From Azophilus sp965116165 (GTDB lineage: Bacteria; Pseudomonadota; Gammaproteobacteria; Pseudomonadales; Azotimanducaceae): DNA of 64,000 nt. The stretch is taken from positions 3,472,001-3,536,000 of the forward strand of contig OZ220484.1 in NCBI GenBank assembly GCA_965116165.1, given 5' to 3'. This document shows, piece after piece, positions 36,177 through 45,941 of this stretch; position 1 is the first letter of the stretch; each line of letters opens with the position of its first letter. A program made the position numbers and the translations under genes. The notes under the pieces are model-generated. The model saw only the letters and a program-made list of their open reading frames with translations. It did not search any database and was not told the origin of the DNA.

Positions 36177-37612
36177 CCGCGTCGAACGCAAATCGATGCC
36201 CCAATACCCATCGGGTTCCGGAGATGGGCCCTGTGCGGCGCATCCACTTCCTGGGCATTGGCGGTGCCGGCATGTCGGGCATTGCCGAGGTACTGATCAA
36301 TCAGGGCTACGCGATTTCCGGTTCGGATCTCGTGCGCTCGGCCACCACGGCCAGGCTTGCGTCCCTGGGCGCGACCGTATTCCGGGGCCACGCGCCGGAG
36401 CAGGTCGAGGGTGCCGATGTGTTGGTCGTGTCGAGTGCCATCGCGGCCGACAATCCGGAGCTTGTGGCGGCCCGCGCGGCGCGTATTCCGGTGGTCGCGC
36501 GCGCCGAGATGCTGGGCGAGTTGCTGCGTTATCGGCATGGCATTGCGGTTGCCGGCACCCATGGAAAAACCACCACAACCAGCCTGTTGGTCGCGATCTA
36601 TTTGGCGGCCGGCCGGGATCCGACCTTTGTGATTGGTGGGTTGCTGGAAAGCGCGGGTACCCACGCCCGGATCGGCGGCAGCCGCACCATCATTGTGGAG
36701 GCGGATGAATCCGACGCTTCCTTTCTCTATTTGCAGCCGATGGTAACGGTGGTGACCAACATTGATCGGGATCACATGGCCACCTACGGTCACGACTTCG
36801 CGCGTCTCAAATCGACATTTGTTGAATTTGTGCACCGCCTGCCGTTCTACGGCACGGCCATACTCTGCGCCGACGATCCGGTGGTGCGCGCCCTCCTGCC
36901 CGAGTTGTCCAGGCCCATGTTCACCTATGGATTTGCGCGCGACGCCGACTACCGGGCCTCGGATGTTGCGACGGATGGTCGGCATTGGCGCTTCCGCGCC
37001 CACCGTCCCAGGGGGCGGCCCACGCTCGATATCGGCCTTGCCATTCCGGGTCGGCACAACGTGCTGAACGCCCTGGCCGCCATCGCCGTGGCAACGGAAG
37101 AGGGCATCGACGATGCCGCCGTGCTGCGGGGGCTCGCCGACTTCTCCGGTGTTGGGCGCCGCTTCCAGATTTTTGACGACATCCGCATTGGCGGTGTTCG
37201 GGTGATCCTGGTGGACGACTACGGTCACCATCCGACGGAGGTCCGCGCTGTGCTTGAGACGGCGCGAAACGTCTGGCCGGGCCGGCGCTTGACGATGGCC
37301 TATCAGCCGCATCGCTACAGCCGCACCCGGGATTTGTTCGACGCATTTGTCGATGTTCTCTCGGAGGTGGACGCGTTGGTGGTGATGGAGGTGTATTCGG
37401 CCGGCGAGACGCCGATACCGGGTGCCGATGGCCGGGCCCTGTGCTGCGGGGTGCGGCGGCGGGGTGGATCCGAGCCGCGCTTTGCGGCGACCCCGGTCGC
37501 CGCGCTCGAAGTGCTCGGTGAGCTTGTGCGGGAGGGCGATGTGGTGCTGGTACAGGGTGCCGGCAACGTCAGCCGGATATCGAACCGATTGCGTGGCATC
37601 GGCGATGCGTAG
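36173..37612 (+). CDS. murC: UDP-MurNAc:L-alanine ligase MurC
   Basis: Adds L-Ala to UDP-MurNAc. 479 residues from the GTG at 36173, which overlaps the ftsW stop and has GGGAGG ten bases upstream; an ATG at 36224 is the alternative. Landmarks: HFLGIGGAGMSGIAEVL, ATP site GTHGKTTT, EADESDASFL, NIDRDHM, VDDYGHHPTEV and QPHRYSRTRDLF. murB and ddl, usual downstream neighbours, are absent; ftsQ starts inside the last codons. Confidence 0.95.
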   Translation: MTASNANRCPNTHRVPEMGPVRRIHFLGIGGAGMSGIAEVLINQGYAISGSDLVRSATTARLASLGATVFRGHAPEQVEGADVLVVSSAIAADNPELVAARAARIPVVARAEMLGELLRYRHGIAVAGTHGKTTTTSLLVAIYLAAGRDPTFVIGGLLESAGTHARIGGSRTIIVEADESDASFLYLQPMVTVVTNIDRDHMATYGHDFARLKSTFVEFVHRLPFYGTAILCADDPVVRALLPELSRPMFTYGFARDADYRASDVATDGRHWRFRAHRPRGRPTLDIGLAIPGRHNVLNALAAIAVATEEGIDDAAVLRGLADFSGVGRRFQIFDDIRIGGVRVILVDDYGHHPTEVRAVLETARNVWPGRRLTMAYQPHRYSRTRDLFDAFVDVLSEVDALVVMEVYSAGETPIPGADGRALCCGVRRRGGSEPRFAATPVAALEVLGELVREGDVVLVQGAGNVSRISNRLRGIGDA

Positions 37613-38378
37613 TTGTCTTGCCTTCGTGGTGTTGGCGGCGTTGGCGTATGTGGGTTTCGCCTCTTGGTTCGCTGTTGACGAGGTGCGCCTCGTTAGGGTT
37701 GAGGGCGAACTTGCGCCACCCGAGGCGGCGCAGGTCCGGCGCCGTGTCGGGCAGGTGCTCGATGGTCGGCTTTTGACGGTGGATGTGTCGGAGTTGCGTG
37801 AGCGGATCATGACTTTGTCCTGGCCGGACGATGTCAGCGTGCGCAAGCTTTGGCCGGATACGCTGCTGGTGCGGGTGACGCGCCGCACCCTGGTGGCGCG
37901 ATGGGGGGACGACGGCTATCTCACCCCGTCGGGCGAGCTTGTCCGTACCCCCAGCGGCCCCCCGGGTGTGCCGGTTTTCGACTGTGCGGTATCGGGCCCC
38001 GCCCGCGCTCTGGCCGTATACCGCCGCCTCCGGGGGTTGGCGGCCGAGACCGAGTTGCGGGTTGCCCGCCTTTCCGAAAACGAGATCGGGGAATGGAAAA
38101 TCCAGCTCGTCAATCCCCGGGGTTGGTCGTCGGATGTCTTGGATGGCTCTGTTCCGGCCACCCGTGCCACGAGCGGATCGGTGTCGTCGGCGGTGGCGGG
38201 CGGTCCGACCCTAATGTTGGGAGCGCAGGATCTCGACCAACGAATGGGGCGCTTTCTCGTTGCCTGGTCGCGGTTTCTTGGCGGGCTCGGTGCGGACATC
38301 GACATGATTGATTTGCGATACGATTACGGCATGGCGGTGCGCTGGCGAGCGTCGATCGCGCACCATGCGGGAGCTTAG
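37605..38378 (+). CDS. ftsQ: Cell division protein FtsQ
   Basis: Bitopic divisome scaffold. 257 residues from the ATG at 37605, overlapping the murC end by eight bases. One membrane helix at the N terminus (CLAFVVLAALAYVGFASWF), a POTRA domain (VDEVRLVRVEGEL to about 130), and the beta domain with WPDDVSVRKLWPDTLLVRV and a C-terminal IDLRYDYGMAVRW. A Ser/Thr/Gly-rich insert (PATRATSGSVSSAVAGG) near residue 185 is not usual. Confidence 0.9.
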   Translation: MRSCLAFVVLAALAYVGFASWFAVDEVRLVRVEGELAPPEAAQVRRRVGQVLDGRLLTVDVSELRERIMTLSWPDDVSVRKLWPDTLLVRVTRRTLVARWGDDGYLTPSGELVRTPSGPPGVPVFDCAVSGPARALAVYRRLRGLAAETELRVARLSENEIGEWKIQLVNPRGWSSDVLDGSVPATRATSGSVSSAVAGGPTLMLGAQDLDQRMGRFLVAWSRFLGGLGADIDMIDLRYDYGMAVRWRASIAHHAGA

Positions 38379-38405
38379 GGGAATGGTGGGAGCGATGGGG
38401 GCGGC

Positions 38406-39638
38406 ATGACATCGGAAAGCGATCCCATGCGCGTTGTCGGTTTGGATATCGGCACGAGCAAAGTAGCGGCCATCGTCGGGCAGGCCACACCCGATGGCGG
38501 GATGGAGGTGATAGGCATCGGCTCCCATCCCTCGCGTGGTCTCAGGAAAGGGGTGGTGGTCAACATCGAATCCACCGTGCAGTCCATACAGCGCGCCGTG
38601 CAAGAAGCGGAACTCATCGCCGGATGCCCCATCGATACCGTCTATGCGGGCATCGCCGGACGCCATGTTCGCAGCATCAATTCGCACGGCATCGTCGCCA
38701 TCCGCGACCGGCAAGTGCAGCAGATGGACCTGGACCGGGTTCTCGACGCGGCCCAGGCCCAGCCCAATTCGGACGGCCAGCGCATTCTGCACATTCTGCC
38801 GCAGGAGTACGCCATCGATAACCAGGAGGGGATCCGCGAACCGCTCGGCATGTCCGGGGTGCGGCTTGAAGCCAAGGTACACCTGGTTAAATGTTCGCCA
38901 AATGCCCACCAAGACATCGAAAAGTGTATCGAACTCTGTCAGTTGACGGCCAAGGAACTCGTGTTGGAACAATGGGCATCGAGCTATTCCATCCTATCCG
39001 AGGATGAGCGCGACCTGGGGGTTTGCCTAGTGGATATCGGCGGCGGTACGACCGATATCGCGGTATTTGCCGGCGGCGCCATCCGGCATACGAGCGTGAT
39101 ACCCATTGCCGGCGACCAGGTGACCAACGACATCGCCATGGCGTTCCGAACGCCAACGCAGAGTGCCGAGGAAATCAAGATCCAATACGCGTGCGCACTA
39201 CCGCAATTGGTGCGGACGGACGACAAAATCAAGGTGCCCGGCGTGGGAGACCGGCCGGACAGGGAAATGTTGAGGCAGACCCTGGCCGAGGTCGTGGAGG
39301 CGCGCTACGACGAACTTTTCACCTTGGTTCAAGCGGAACTTCGCGGCAGTGCGTATGAAAACCGCATTGCCGCAGGGGTGGTGCTCACTGGGGGAGCATC
39401 AAAAATGGAAGGCGTGGTTGAACTTGCCGAAGAGATCTTCCATATGCCGGTAAGTGTCGGTACGCCGGTCAACGTGACGGGGCTTAGGGACATCGTCAAG
39501 AACCCCATCTACGCGACGGGCGTCGGATTATTGATGTACGGCAGGGAAAGAGAACAAGAAGAGCAAGTCACCGCGGGCCGAACCCGGCCGCGCGGTGTAT
39601 TTGGCAGATTCAGAAATTGGCTCAGTAGACATTCCTGA
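38406..39638 (+). CDS. ftsA: Cell division protein FtsA
   Basis: Actin-like ATPase that tethers FtsZ to the membrane. 410 residues. Phosphate-1 motif VGLDIGTSKVAAIVG; phosphate-2 CLVDIGGGTTDIAVF; adenosine region GVVLTGGASKMEGV. The C-terminal amphipathic membrane-targeting helix ends RFRNWLSRH. Located 13 bases before ftsZ. Confidence 0.96.
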   Translation: MTSESDPMRVVGLDIGTSKVAAIVGQATPDGGMEVIGIGSHPSRGLRKGVVVNIESTVQSIQRAVQEAELIAGCPIDTVYAGIAGRHVRSINSHGIVAIRDRQVQQMDLDRVLDAAQAQPNSDGQRILHILPQEYAIDNQEGIREPLGMSGVRLEAKVHLVKCSPNAHQDIEKCIELCQLTAKELVLEQWASSYSILSEDERDLGVCLVDIGGGTTDIAVFAGGAIRHTSVIPIAGDQVTNDIAMAFRTPTQSAEEIKIQYACALPQLVRTDDKIKVPGVGDRPDREMLRQTLAEVVEARYDELFTLVQAELRGSAYENRIAAGVVLTGGASKMEGVVELAEEIFHMPVSVGTPVNVTGLRDIVKNPIYATGVGLLMYGREREQEEQVTAGRTRPRGVFGRFRNWLSRHS

Positions 39639-39651
39639 TAGGAGACCATAA

Positions 39652-40806
39652 ATGTTCAATTTACTAGATAGCGGACCCCAGAGCGCCGTAATCAAGGTGT
39701 TTGGCGTGGGGGGTGGCGGCGGCAACGCCATTCGGCACATGCTCAAACAGAAGATCGATGGTGTCGATTTTGTCGCCGTCAACACCGATGCCCAAGCATT
39801 GAAAAACATCCAGGATGCAACGGTCCTGCAGGTGGGTAGTTCAATCACCCGGGGTCTCGGCGCGGGAGCCAACCCGCATATTGGCCGCGAGGCGGCTCTC
39901 GAAGACCGCGACCGCATTGCCGAACTACTCCAGGGGGCGGACATGGTTTTCGTTACCGCCGGCATGGGGGGCGGCACCGGGACGGGTGCCGCGCCGGTCG
40001 TGGCGCGCATCGCCAAGGAAATGGACATTCTGACCGTTGCGGTGGTCACCCGCCCCTTCAGGTTCGAAAATCGTGACGCAGTCGCGGACCAGGGTGTTGA
40101 TGAGCTGTCCGAGAGTGTGGACTCGTTGATCACCATTCCGAATCAACGACTACTGGCGGTGCTTGGCGAAAGCACGACCATGCTTGATGCTTTTGCCGCG
40201 GCCAACGATGTGCTGTTTGGCGCCGTCCAGGGGATAGCCGATCTCATTACCCGTCCGGGACTGATCAATGTCGACTTCGCGGATGTTCGTACCGTGATGG
40301 CCGAAATGGGCACGGCCATGATGGGCACGGGCACCGCGACGGGGGACAACCGGGCCGGCGATGCGGCGGATGCGGCCATTCGCAGCCCGTTGTTGGAGGA
40401 TGTCGATCTACAGGGTGCGCACGGCATCCTGGTCAACGTCAGTGCCGGTCCGGAACTGAGCATCGGCGAGTTCGACGAGGTCGGTAAAATGATCGAGGGA
40501 TTCGCCGCGGACCGGGCCAAAGTCGTTGCGGGAACCGTTATTGATCCGGCCATGGGCGACGAGTTGCGGGTGACGATCGTTGCCACGGGATTGGGCCTGG
40601 ACAAACCACAGGAGTTGAATGTCGTGGAATATGAGGGCCCGCAAAAGGATCGGGCGGCTAGGCCGGGCTACGACGAACTCGAGCGGCTCGGCTACGAAAG
40701 GCATTCGTCCCGCTATGGAAGCAATGGCACAGGCGTGTCCGAAGAACAGAGGTTCGATGAGAAGCTGCTCGACATCCCGGCGTTTCTAAGAAAGCAGGCG
40801 GACTGA
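39652..40806 (+). CDS. ftsZ: Cell division GTPase FtsZ
   Basis: Tubulin homolog forming the Z-ring. 384 residues. Tubulin signature GGGTGTGA near 106-113, synergy-loop NVDFADVRTVM, and a C-terminal peptide DIPAFLRKQAD for FtsA/ZipA binding. An AGGAG ribosome site precedes the ATG. lpxC, usually next, is missing. Confidence 0.97.
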   Translation: MFNLLDSGPQSAVIKVFGVGGGGGNAIRHMLKQKIDGVDFVAVNTDAQALKNIQDATVLQVGSSITRGLGAGANPHIGREAALEDRDRIAELLQGADMVFVTAGMGGGTGTGAAPVVARIAKEMDILTVAVVTRPFRFENRDAVADQGVDELSESVDSLITIPNQRLLAVLGESTTMLDAFAAANDVLFGAVQGIADLITRPGLINVDFADVRTVMAEMGTAMMGTGTATGDNRAGDAADAAIRSPLLEDVDLQGAHGILVNVSAGPELSIGEFDEVGKMIEGFAADRAKVVAGTVIDPAMGDELRVTIVATGLGLDKPQELNVVEYEGPQKDRAARPGYDELERLGYERHSSRYGSNGTGVSEEQRFDEKLLDIPAFLRKQAD

Positions 40807-40878
40807 GCGCGAGGCTATCGGGCCGGAAAGTGCGGGCTTGGGTGCCGTGCGCGGGTTGATCCGTCCTGGCCGCCGACG

Positions 40879-41247
40879 CTAGCCGGTGAGCCGGTCGCCA
40901 ACCCGCGAGACACGGATTTCGAGACGTGTAACCTGACTGTAGTGCTTCAGTACCCGAAGCTGGTCGAGGAGCTCCGAGGTTTGGAAACGCAGGCGTGTGG
41001 CGACGGCCCCATCGGCACAGAGCACGACAAGGGTCTCGTCCCGAATGGCGACGACGCGGCAGGCGTTGCCCAGGGGGTGGGGCAGTATGGCCCGCAGCTC
41101 CCGTGTCCAGCCATCCTGCCGGGCGGCCTGGTCGAGCAATGCTTGCAGCTTGGCCTGGTCGAGCAGTGCTTGCCGTCTGGCGTGGCGGTGGTGATGCGGG
41201 CCGGTGTGGCGGCGGCGATGCGGGGCTAGGATTTCATCGATTTTCAT
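40879..41247 (-). CDS. DUF721 (DciA-like) protein
   Basis: 122 residues from the ATG at 41247. C-terminal half matches the DUF721 pattern as I know it (RVVAIRDETLVVLCADGAVATRLRFQ shows the alternating strands, then LRVLKHYSQ). DciA, of this family, helps load the replicative helicase in bacteria without DnaC. A small direct repeat (QALLDQA twice, near residue 31) and a His-rich N terminus are visible. Position near the M23 gene and secA matches Pseudomonas. Divergent from the M23 gene. Confidence 0.75.
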   Translation of the reverse strand: MKIDEILAPHRRRHTGPHHHRHARRQALLDQAKLQALLDQAARQDGWTRELRAILPHPLGNACRVVAIRDETLVVLCADGAVATRLRFQTSELLDQLRVLKHYSQVTRLEIRVSRVGDRLTG

Positions 41248-41520
41248 GTTCGGGAAAATTGCCGGACGGGTTGGTGTATCCATCTGAACATCGGGTGCCT
41301 CTCGGAACCTGTCGGCACAAGCGCCCGGAGGTTTCGATGCGTTGGGTGCGACACTCCGCCGAAGTTGATTTGCGGGCCACCCATGGAGAAAATGCGTCGC
41401 CCATAGGAAAGGGCTATTGGCTTGCATGAGGGAGTGGGCCAATCGTTGTGGGCTTGGATGTGCGAAAGATCCATTGGACAGGCCTTTGTACATGGGCTCC
41501 AAATTCCCCGGATTGTGGAA

Positions 41521-42435
41521 ATGGACATAATTTTGGTCAAGAAAAAAGGTGATGCCCGCACGGTTCGGGTCGGGTGGCGAGCCGCGCTTGCGGCCGTTTT
41601 TCTAGCGCTTGGTCTCACTGTCGCTCTGAGTACCACATCCTATGCGGTTTTTTTCGGTCACTACCTAGTTCCCGGGATGATCGATCAGTGGCGGGATCGC
41701 TTGGCCGAACAGGATGCCCGCGTACGGGAGCTTGAGCAACAGACGTTGGCCGAGAGCGGCGCCGTCGGCAGACAGCTCGCGCAAATGCAGTCCCGCCTGT
41801 GGCGCGTGGAGTCATTGGGTATTCAGGTTGCCGAAGTCGCGAGCATTCCGCTCGACGAATTCGGGTTCGATCTTCCCGCCCCCATAGGCGGCCCGGTCGC
41901 CGGTTGCGAGACGGCTCTCGACCGGCCCAATTTGCGTGCGGGTCTTGAGGCCCTGGCCATCGATATCCGCAACCGCGAGGAAGAACTGGAGGCACTTGAG
42001 AAACTGCTCGACAATCAAAAGTACCGGGAGGCGGTACGCTTTTCCGGCTGGCCGGTGCGTCAGGGGTGGATTTCCTCGCCCTACGGTAGGCGGGTGGATC
42101 CGATCAGCGGCAAGATAGGCTGGCATGCGGGCATGGATTTTGCCGGCCGGCAAGGTGCGGACGTTATGGCTATTGCGGACGGCGTCGTGGTGTATTCGGG
42201 TAATCGGAAAAATTACGGCAAGATTGTCGAAATCGACCACGGCGATGGGTATGTCACCCGCTACGCCCATAACGATGAGCTGCGCGTCAAGGTGGGCGAT
42301 ATCGTCAAGCGTGGCGATACCGTCGGCGCGCTCGGCACCACCGGACGCACCACCGGGCCCCATGTGCATATCGAAGTTATCAAGAACGGTCGGCACGTCG
42401 ATCCCGCCAAATATGTTGCCCGCCGCAATTCCTAG
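41521..42435 (+). CDS. M23-family metallopeptidase, membrane anchored
   Basis: Likely periplasmic peptidoglycan DD-endopeptidase. 304 residues from the ATG at 41521: membrane anchor (AALAAVFLALGLTVALS), a coiled coil (about 60-160), then a LytM/M23 domain with Zn ligands in GWHAGMD (His202, Asp206) and HVHIE (His283). The full ligand set implies catalytic activity, unlike degenerate EnvC/NlpD activators. Same position as in Pseudomonas, before secA. Confidence 0.92.
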   Translation: MDIILVKKKGDARTVRVGWRAALAAVFLALGLTVALSTTSYAVFFGHYLVPGMIDQWRDRLAEQDARVRELEQQTLAESGAVGRQLAQMQSRLWRVESLGIQVAEVASIPLDEFGFDLPAPIGGPVAGCETALDRPNLRAGLEALAIDIRNREEELEALEKLLDNQKYREAVRFSGWPVRQGWISSPYGRRVDPISGKIGWHAGMDFAGRQGADVMAIADGVVVYSGNRKNYGKIVEIDHGDGYVTRYAHNDELRVKVGDIVKRGDTVGALGTTGRTTGPHVHIEVIKNGRHVDPAKYVARRNS

Positions 42436-42589
42436 CAGCCGGGCGATGATGCATCCCGGTTGCTTGTCGCTTGAATATTCTCGTTCCCCGCGCCTTGGCG
42501 GCCGGGTGTCTCGCCGGTGGTTTCGTCGCGCTATATCGGTGCAAAAACCGGTAAAATTCCGATCCTTTTGAATCGTCCGGCCAATTGTC

Positions 42590-45358
42590 TTGATAGGAAA
42601 GCTGACCCGAACCCTCTTTGGAACCAAGAATAACCGCGAACTTAGACGCATGGGCAAGGTCGTGGCGCAAATCAATGCGCTCGAGCCCCGCTTCAAGTCC
42701 ATGCGGGATGATGAACTGAAGGGGTTTACGAATGAGTTGCGGCAGCGTCATGCGGCCGGCGAAAAACTCGACGCCCTGCTTCCCGAAGCCTTTGCCGCCG
42801 TGCGCGAGGCGGCTTGGCGCAGCAAGGAAATGCGCCATTTCGATGTGCAACTCATCGGCGGCATTACCCTGCACGAGGGCCGGATTGCGGAAATGCGCAC
42901 CGGTGAGGGCAAGACATTGGTGGCGACATTGCCGGCCTATCTCAACGCCCTTGGCGGGCAGGGTGTGCATATCGTCACGGTGAACGATTATTTGGCGCGT
43001 CGGGACGCCGCTTGGATGGGGCCGATCTATGAGGCGCTTGGGCTCGTCGTCGGCGTCATTCAGTCCGGGCAAGATCCCGCCGAAAAACACGGCGCCTATG
43101 AGGCGGACGTGACCTACGGCACGAACAACGAGTTCGGCTTCGATTATCTCCGCGACAACATGGCGTTTACTTTGCAGGATCGCTTTCAGAGGGAGCTGCG
43201 CTATGCCATTGTCGACGAGGTTGATTCGATTCTTATCGACGAGGCCCGTACACCTTTGATCATTTCCGGGCCCGCCGAACAGAGTACGGAACTTTACAAG
43301 CACACCAATCGTCTCGCGCTGCGGCTTAAGCGGGAGATTCCGGGCGAAGGGCCGGATGCGCCGCCACGGGTCGAGGGCGATTTTGTCGTCGATGAAAAGA
43401 ACCGGCAGGTGGAACTCACCGAACGGGGGCACGCCTTCGTCGAGGCCCAACTCGTGAAAATGGGCCTGCTCGAAGAAAACGACAGCCTGTACTCGGCGGG
43501 TAATTTAAACCTTCTGCACCATCTGAGCGCGGCCATGCGGGCGCATGCGCTGTTCAAGCGCGATGTCGACTACATGGTTGCCGACGGCCAGGTCGTTATC
43601 GTCGACGAACACACCGGCCGCGCCATGCCGGGCCGGCGTTGGTCGGAGGGTTTGCATCAGGCCGTTGAGGCCAAGGAAGGTGTGGCCATTCAGAATGAGA
43701 GCCAGACACTTGCCTCGACAACCTTCCAGAATTATTTCCGCCTGTTCGAGAAACTGGCCGGCATGACCGGCACCGCCGATACGGAAGCCTTCGAGTTCCG
43801 CCAGATCTACAGCCTTGATGTGGTCGTCATTCCCACCCACATGCCGATGGTTCGCCGAGATTACAACGACCTAGTGTATTTGACCATCGACGAGAAGTAC
43901 GACGCCATCGTCGAGGATATTACCGACTGCATGGCGCGCGGTCAGCCGGCGCTCGTGGGTACGGCCTCGATCGATGCCTCGGAGCGCCTTTCCAGGGAAC
44001 TCGACAAACGTAAAATTCCGCACAACGTATTGAATGCCAAACAGCACGAGCGGGAGGCGGATGTCATCGCCCAGGCCGGCAGCCCCGGTACGGTGACCAT
44101 CGCCACCAATATGGCCGGCCGCGGCACGGACATCGTTTTGGGCGGGAATTGGGAAGCCGAGATCGCCAAGCTGAACAATCCGTCGGACAGCGATATTGGC
44201 GCGTTGCGGAAGGATTGGGAGAAGCGCCACGCCCAGGTTGTCGAGGCGGGTGGCCTACACATCATCGGTACCGAGCGGCACGAAAGCCGGCGCATCGACA
44301 ATCAGCTTCGCGGACGCTCCGGTCGCCAGGGCGATCCGGGCTCCTCGCGTTTCTATCTTTCCGTGGAGGACAATCTGCTGCGCATCTTCGCCTCCGAGCG
44401 CATGCGCCGGTTCATGCAATCCATCGGCCTGGAAGAGGGCGAGGCGATTGAGCACCGGGTTGTCAACAACGCCATTGAGCGTGCGCAGCGCAAGGTGGAG
44501 GGACGCAACTTCGACATGCGCAAATCCCTGTTGGAGTTCGATGATGTGTCCAACGATCAGCGTCAGGTGATTTACCAACAACGCCGGGATCTGATGGCGG
44601 TGGACGATATCGTCGATACCCTGGCGGGCTTTCGCGAGGAGATCGTGCTCGATGTGGTGGCCCAGTACATCCCCCCCCAGAGCGTGGAGGAACAATGGGA
44701 TGTCGAGGGCCTTGAGCAGGCGCTCTTGACGGAATTCGCCAGTTCGCAATCCGTTGGCCAGTGGTTGGCAGCGGACGACTCACTCAATGCGGAGGGCCTT
44801 GGAGAGAAAATTCTGGCACGGATCGAGGCGGAGTATGTCGACAAGGAAGCCGGGTGGCGGGAGCAGGGCGTGGATGCCCGGGTGGTGGAGAAGCAGATCA
44901 TGCTGCAAATTCTCGACCAGCGCTGGAAGGAGCACCTAGCCGCCATGGACTACTTGCGGCAGAGCATTGGTCTGCGCGCCTATGCGCAAAAGCAGCCTAG
45001 GCAGGAGTACAAGCGGGAATCCTTCGAGCTGTTTCAGGAATTGCTGTACAACATCAAGCGGGATGTGGTGAAACTCTTGTCCAGGGTGCGGATCAAGACA
45101 CCGAGCGCGGTGGCATTGGCGGAGCGTCGCCGCCGGGACGAGGCCGAGCGACGCATGCGCTACTCCCATGCGGAAGCATCGGCCCTCGACGGTGCGGATG
45201 GCGGGGGCACCGGTGCCCCGGGCGGCGCGGCTTCTCGAAACGGTGAACCAGGCAAACAGGCACCCTTTGTGCGCGGCGAACGCAAGGTTGGTCGCAATGA
45301 GCCCTGTCCGTGCGGCTCGGGGAAAAAGTTCAAGCATTGCCACGGCAGGGCGGCATGA
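42590..45358 (+). CDS. secA: Protein translocase ATPase SecA
   Basis: Motor of the Sec pathway. 922 residues from a TTG at 42590 (IGKLTRTLFGTKNNRELRRM matches the family N terminus). A weak ribosome site precedes it, so the start is likely but not certain. Landmarks: MRTGEGKTLVATLPAYLNAL, VHIVTVNDYLARRDA, EVDSILIDEARTPLIISG, MAGRGTDIVLGG, and a C-terminal zinc-binding CPCGSGKKFKHCHG. Confidence 0.97.
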   Translation: MIGKLTRTLFGTKNNRELRRMGKVVAQINALEPRFKSMRDDELKGFTNELRQRHAAGEKLDALLPEAFAAVREAAWRSKEMRHFDVQLIGGITLHEGRIAEMRTGEGKTLVATLPAYLNALGGQGVHIVTVNDYLARRDAAWMGPIYEALGLVVGVIQSGQDPAEKHGAYEADVTYGTNNEFGFDYLRDNMAFTLQDRFQRELRYAIVDEVDSILIDEARTPLIISGPAEQSTELYKHTNRLALRLKREIPGEGPDAPPRVEGDFVVDEKNRQVELTERGHAFVEAQLVKMGLLEENDSLYSAGNLNLLHHLSAAMRAHALFKRDVDYMVADGQVVIVDEHTGRAMPGRRWSEGLHQAVEAKEGVAIQNESQTLASTTFQNYFRLFEKLAGMTGTADTEAFEFRQIYSLDVVVIPTHMPMVRRDYNDLVYLTIDEKYDAIVEDITDCMARGQPALVGTASIDASERLSRELDKRKIPHNVLNAKQHEREADVIAQAGSPGTVTIATNMAGRGTDIVLGGNWEAEIAKLNNPSDSDIGALRKDWEKRHAQVVEAGGLHIIGTERHESRRIDNQLRGRSGRQGDPGSSRFYLSVEDNLLRIFASERMRRFMQSIGLEEGEAIEHRVVNNAIERAQRKVEGRNFDMRKSLLEFDDVSNDQRQVIYQQRRDLMAVDDIVDTLAGFREEIVLDVVAQYIPPQSVEEQWDVEGLEQALLTEFASSQSVGQWLAADDSLNAEGLGEKILARIEAEYVDKEAGWREQGVDARVVEKQIMLQILDQRWKEHLAAMDYLRQSIGLRAYAQKQPRQEYKRESFELFQELLYNIKRDVVKLLSRVRIKTPSAVALAERRRRDEAERRMRYSHAEASALDGADGGGTGAPGGAASRNGEPGKQAPFVRGERKVGRNEPCPCGSGKKFKHCHGRAA

Positions 45359-45590
45359 GGCCAGCCTCTCCCCGGGGTTTGCAACCAGCAAGATTCTATG
45401 CGCGGCGGCACCTAGATCGACCTGTTCATGAATAAACTACTGCGGCCGTCAATAGCAACGAAAGCTCTGGCGTGTTCCCGCCGCGTGCTCAACAGGCCGT
45501 CAGGCACACCCGCGCGCACTCTTGCCCCGCGCACCCAGTGCCTTCACTACTCTTGCCGGCCTCGCCACCTTCATTCACGAATAGGTCGGG

Positions 45591-45941
45591 TTAGGGCATT
45601 GGCACCCAGACATTGCACCAGCCCTTGGCGGCGACCAGTTTACCGGGGAAAATGGTGCAGGTTCCCCAGCCGTCCTCGGTTGCGGCGTATTGGCCGCAGT
45701 TGTCGCAAAATTGCTCGGCGCCCGCTGGGAACATGTCGTTCGCGGGCGCCGCCCGCTTGGGAAATTTTGCGGTGTCCACCTGGGCGGCATCGTGCATGTA
45801 GCCGAAGGCAACCGCTAGCGGGTCGCTTTCCTCTATTTTGACCTCGCCCGCCGCCCTGGCCGAGCCGGTACCGAGCAGGTCGAGCAGAGGGATGGCAGCG
45901 AGGCCGGTGGTGTGTTTCAGAAATGTACGTCGTGATTTCAT
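45591..45941 (-). CDS. High-potential iron-sulfur protein (HiPIP)
   Basis: Periplasmic 4Fe-4S electron carrier that can accept electrons from cytochrome bc1 and feed a reaction centre or oxidase. 116 residues from the ATG at 45941. Tat signal with SRRTFLK at 3-9, then LAAIPLLDLLGTGSARAA. The four cluster cysteines have HiPIP spacing: Cys79, Cys82, Cys95, Cys109. Its start overlaps the stop of the phosphoesterase gene (ATGA), so they share a transcript. Fits with petABC in the same region. Confidence 0.93.
   Translation of the reverse strand: MKSRRTFLKHTTGLAAIPLLDLLGTGSARAAGEVKIEESDPLAVAFGYMHDAAQVDTAKFPKRAAPANDMFPAGAEQFCDNCGQYAATEDGWGTCTIFPGKLVAAKGWCNVWVPMP

Noticed and set aside
36095..37888. 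Long minus-strand frame opposite murC
   Set aside because: Covers well-supported murC and ftsQ coding sequence; composition is that of an antisense shadow.
44660..44680. C8 run in secA and a similar run in the phosphoesterase gene (about 46385)
   Set aside because: Short runs of this size are common in GC-rich genes and both frames are intact; not comparable to the C17 tract.
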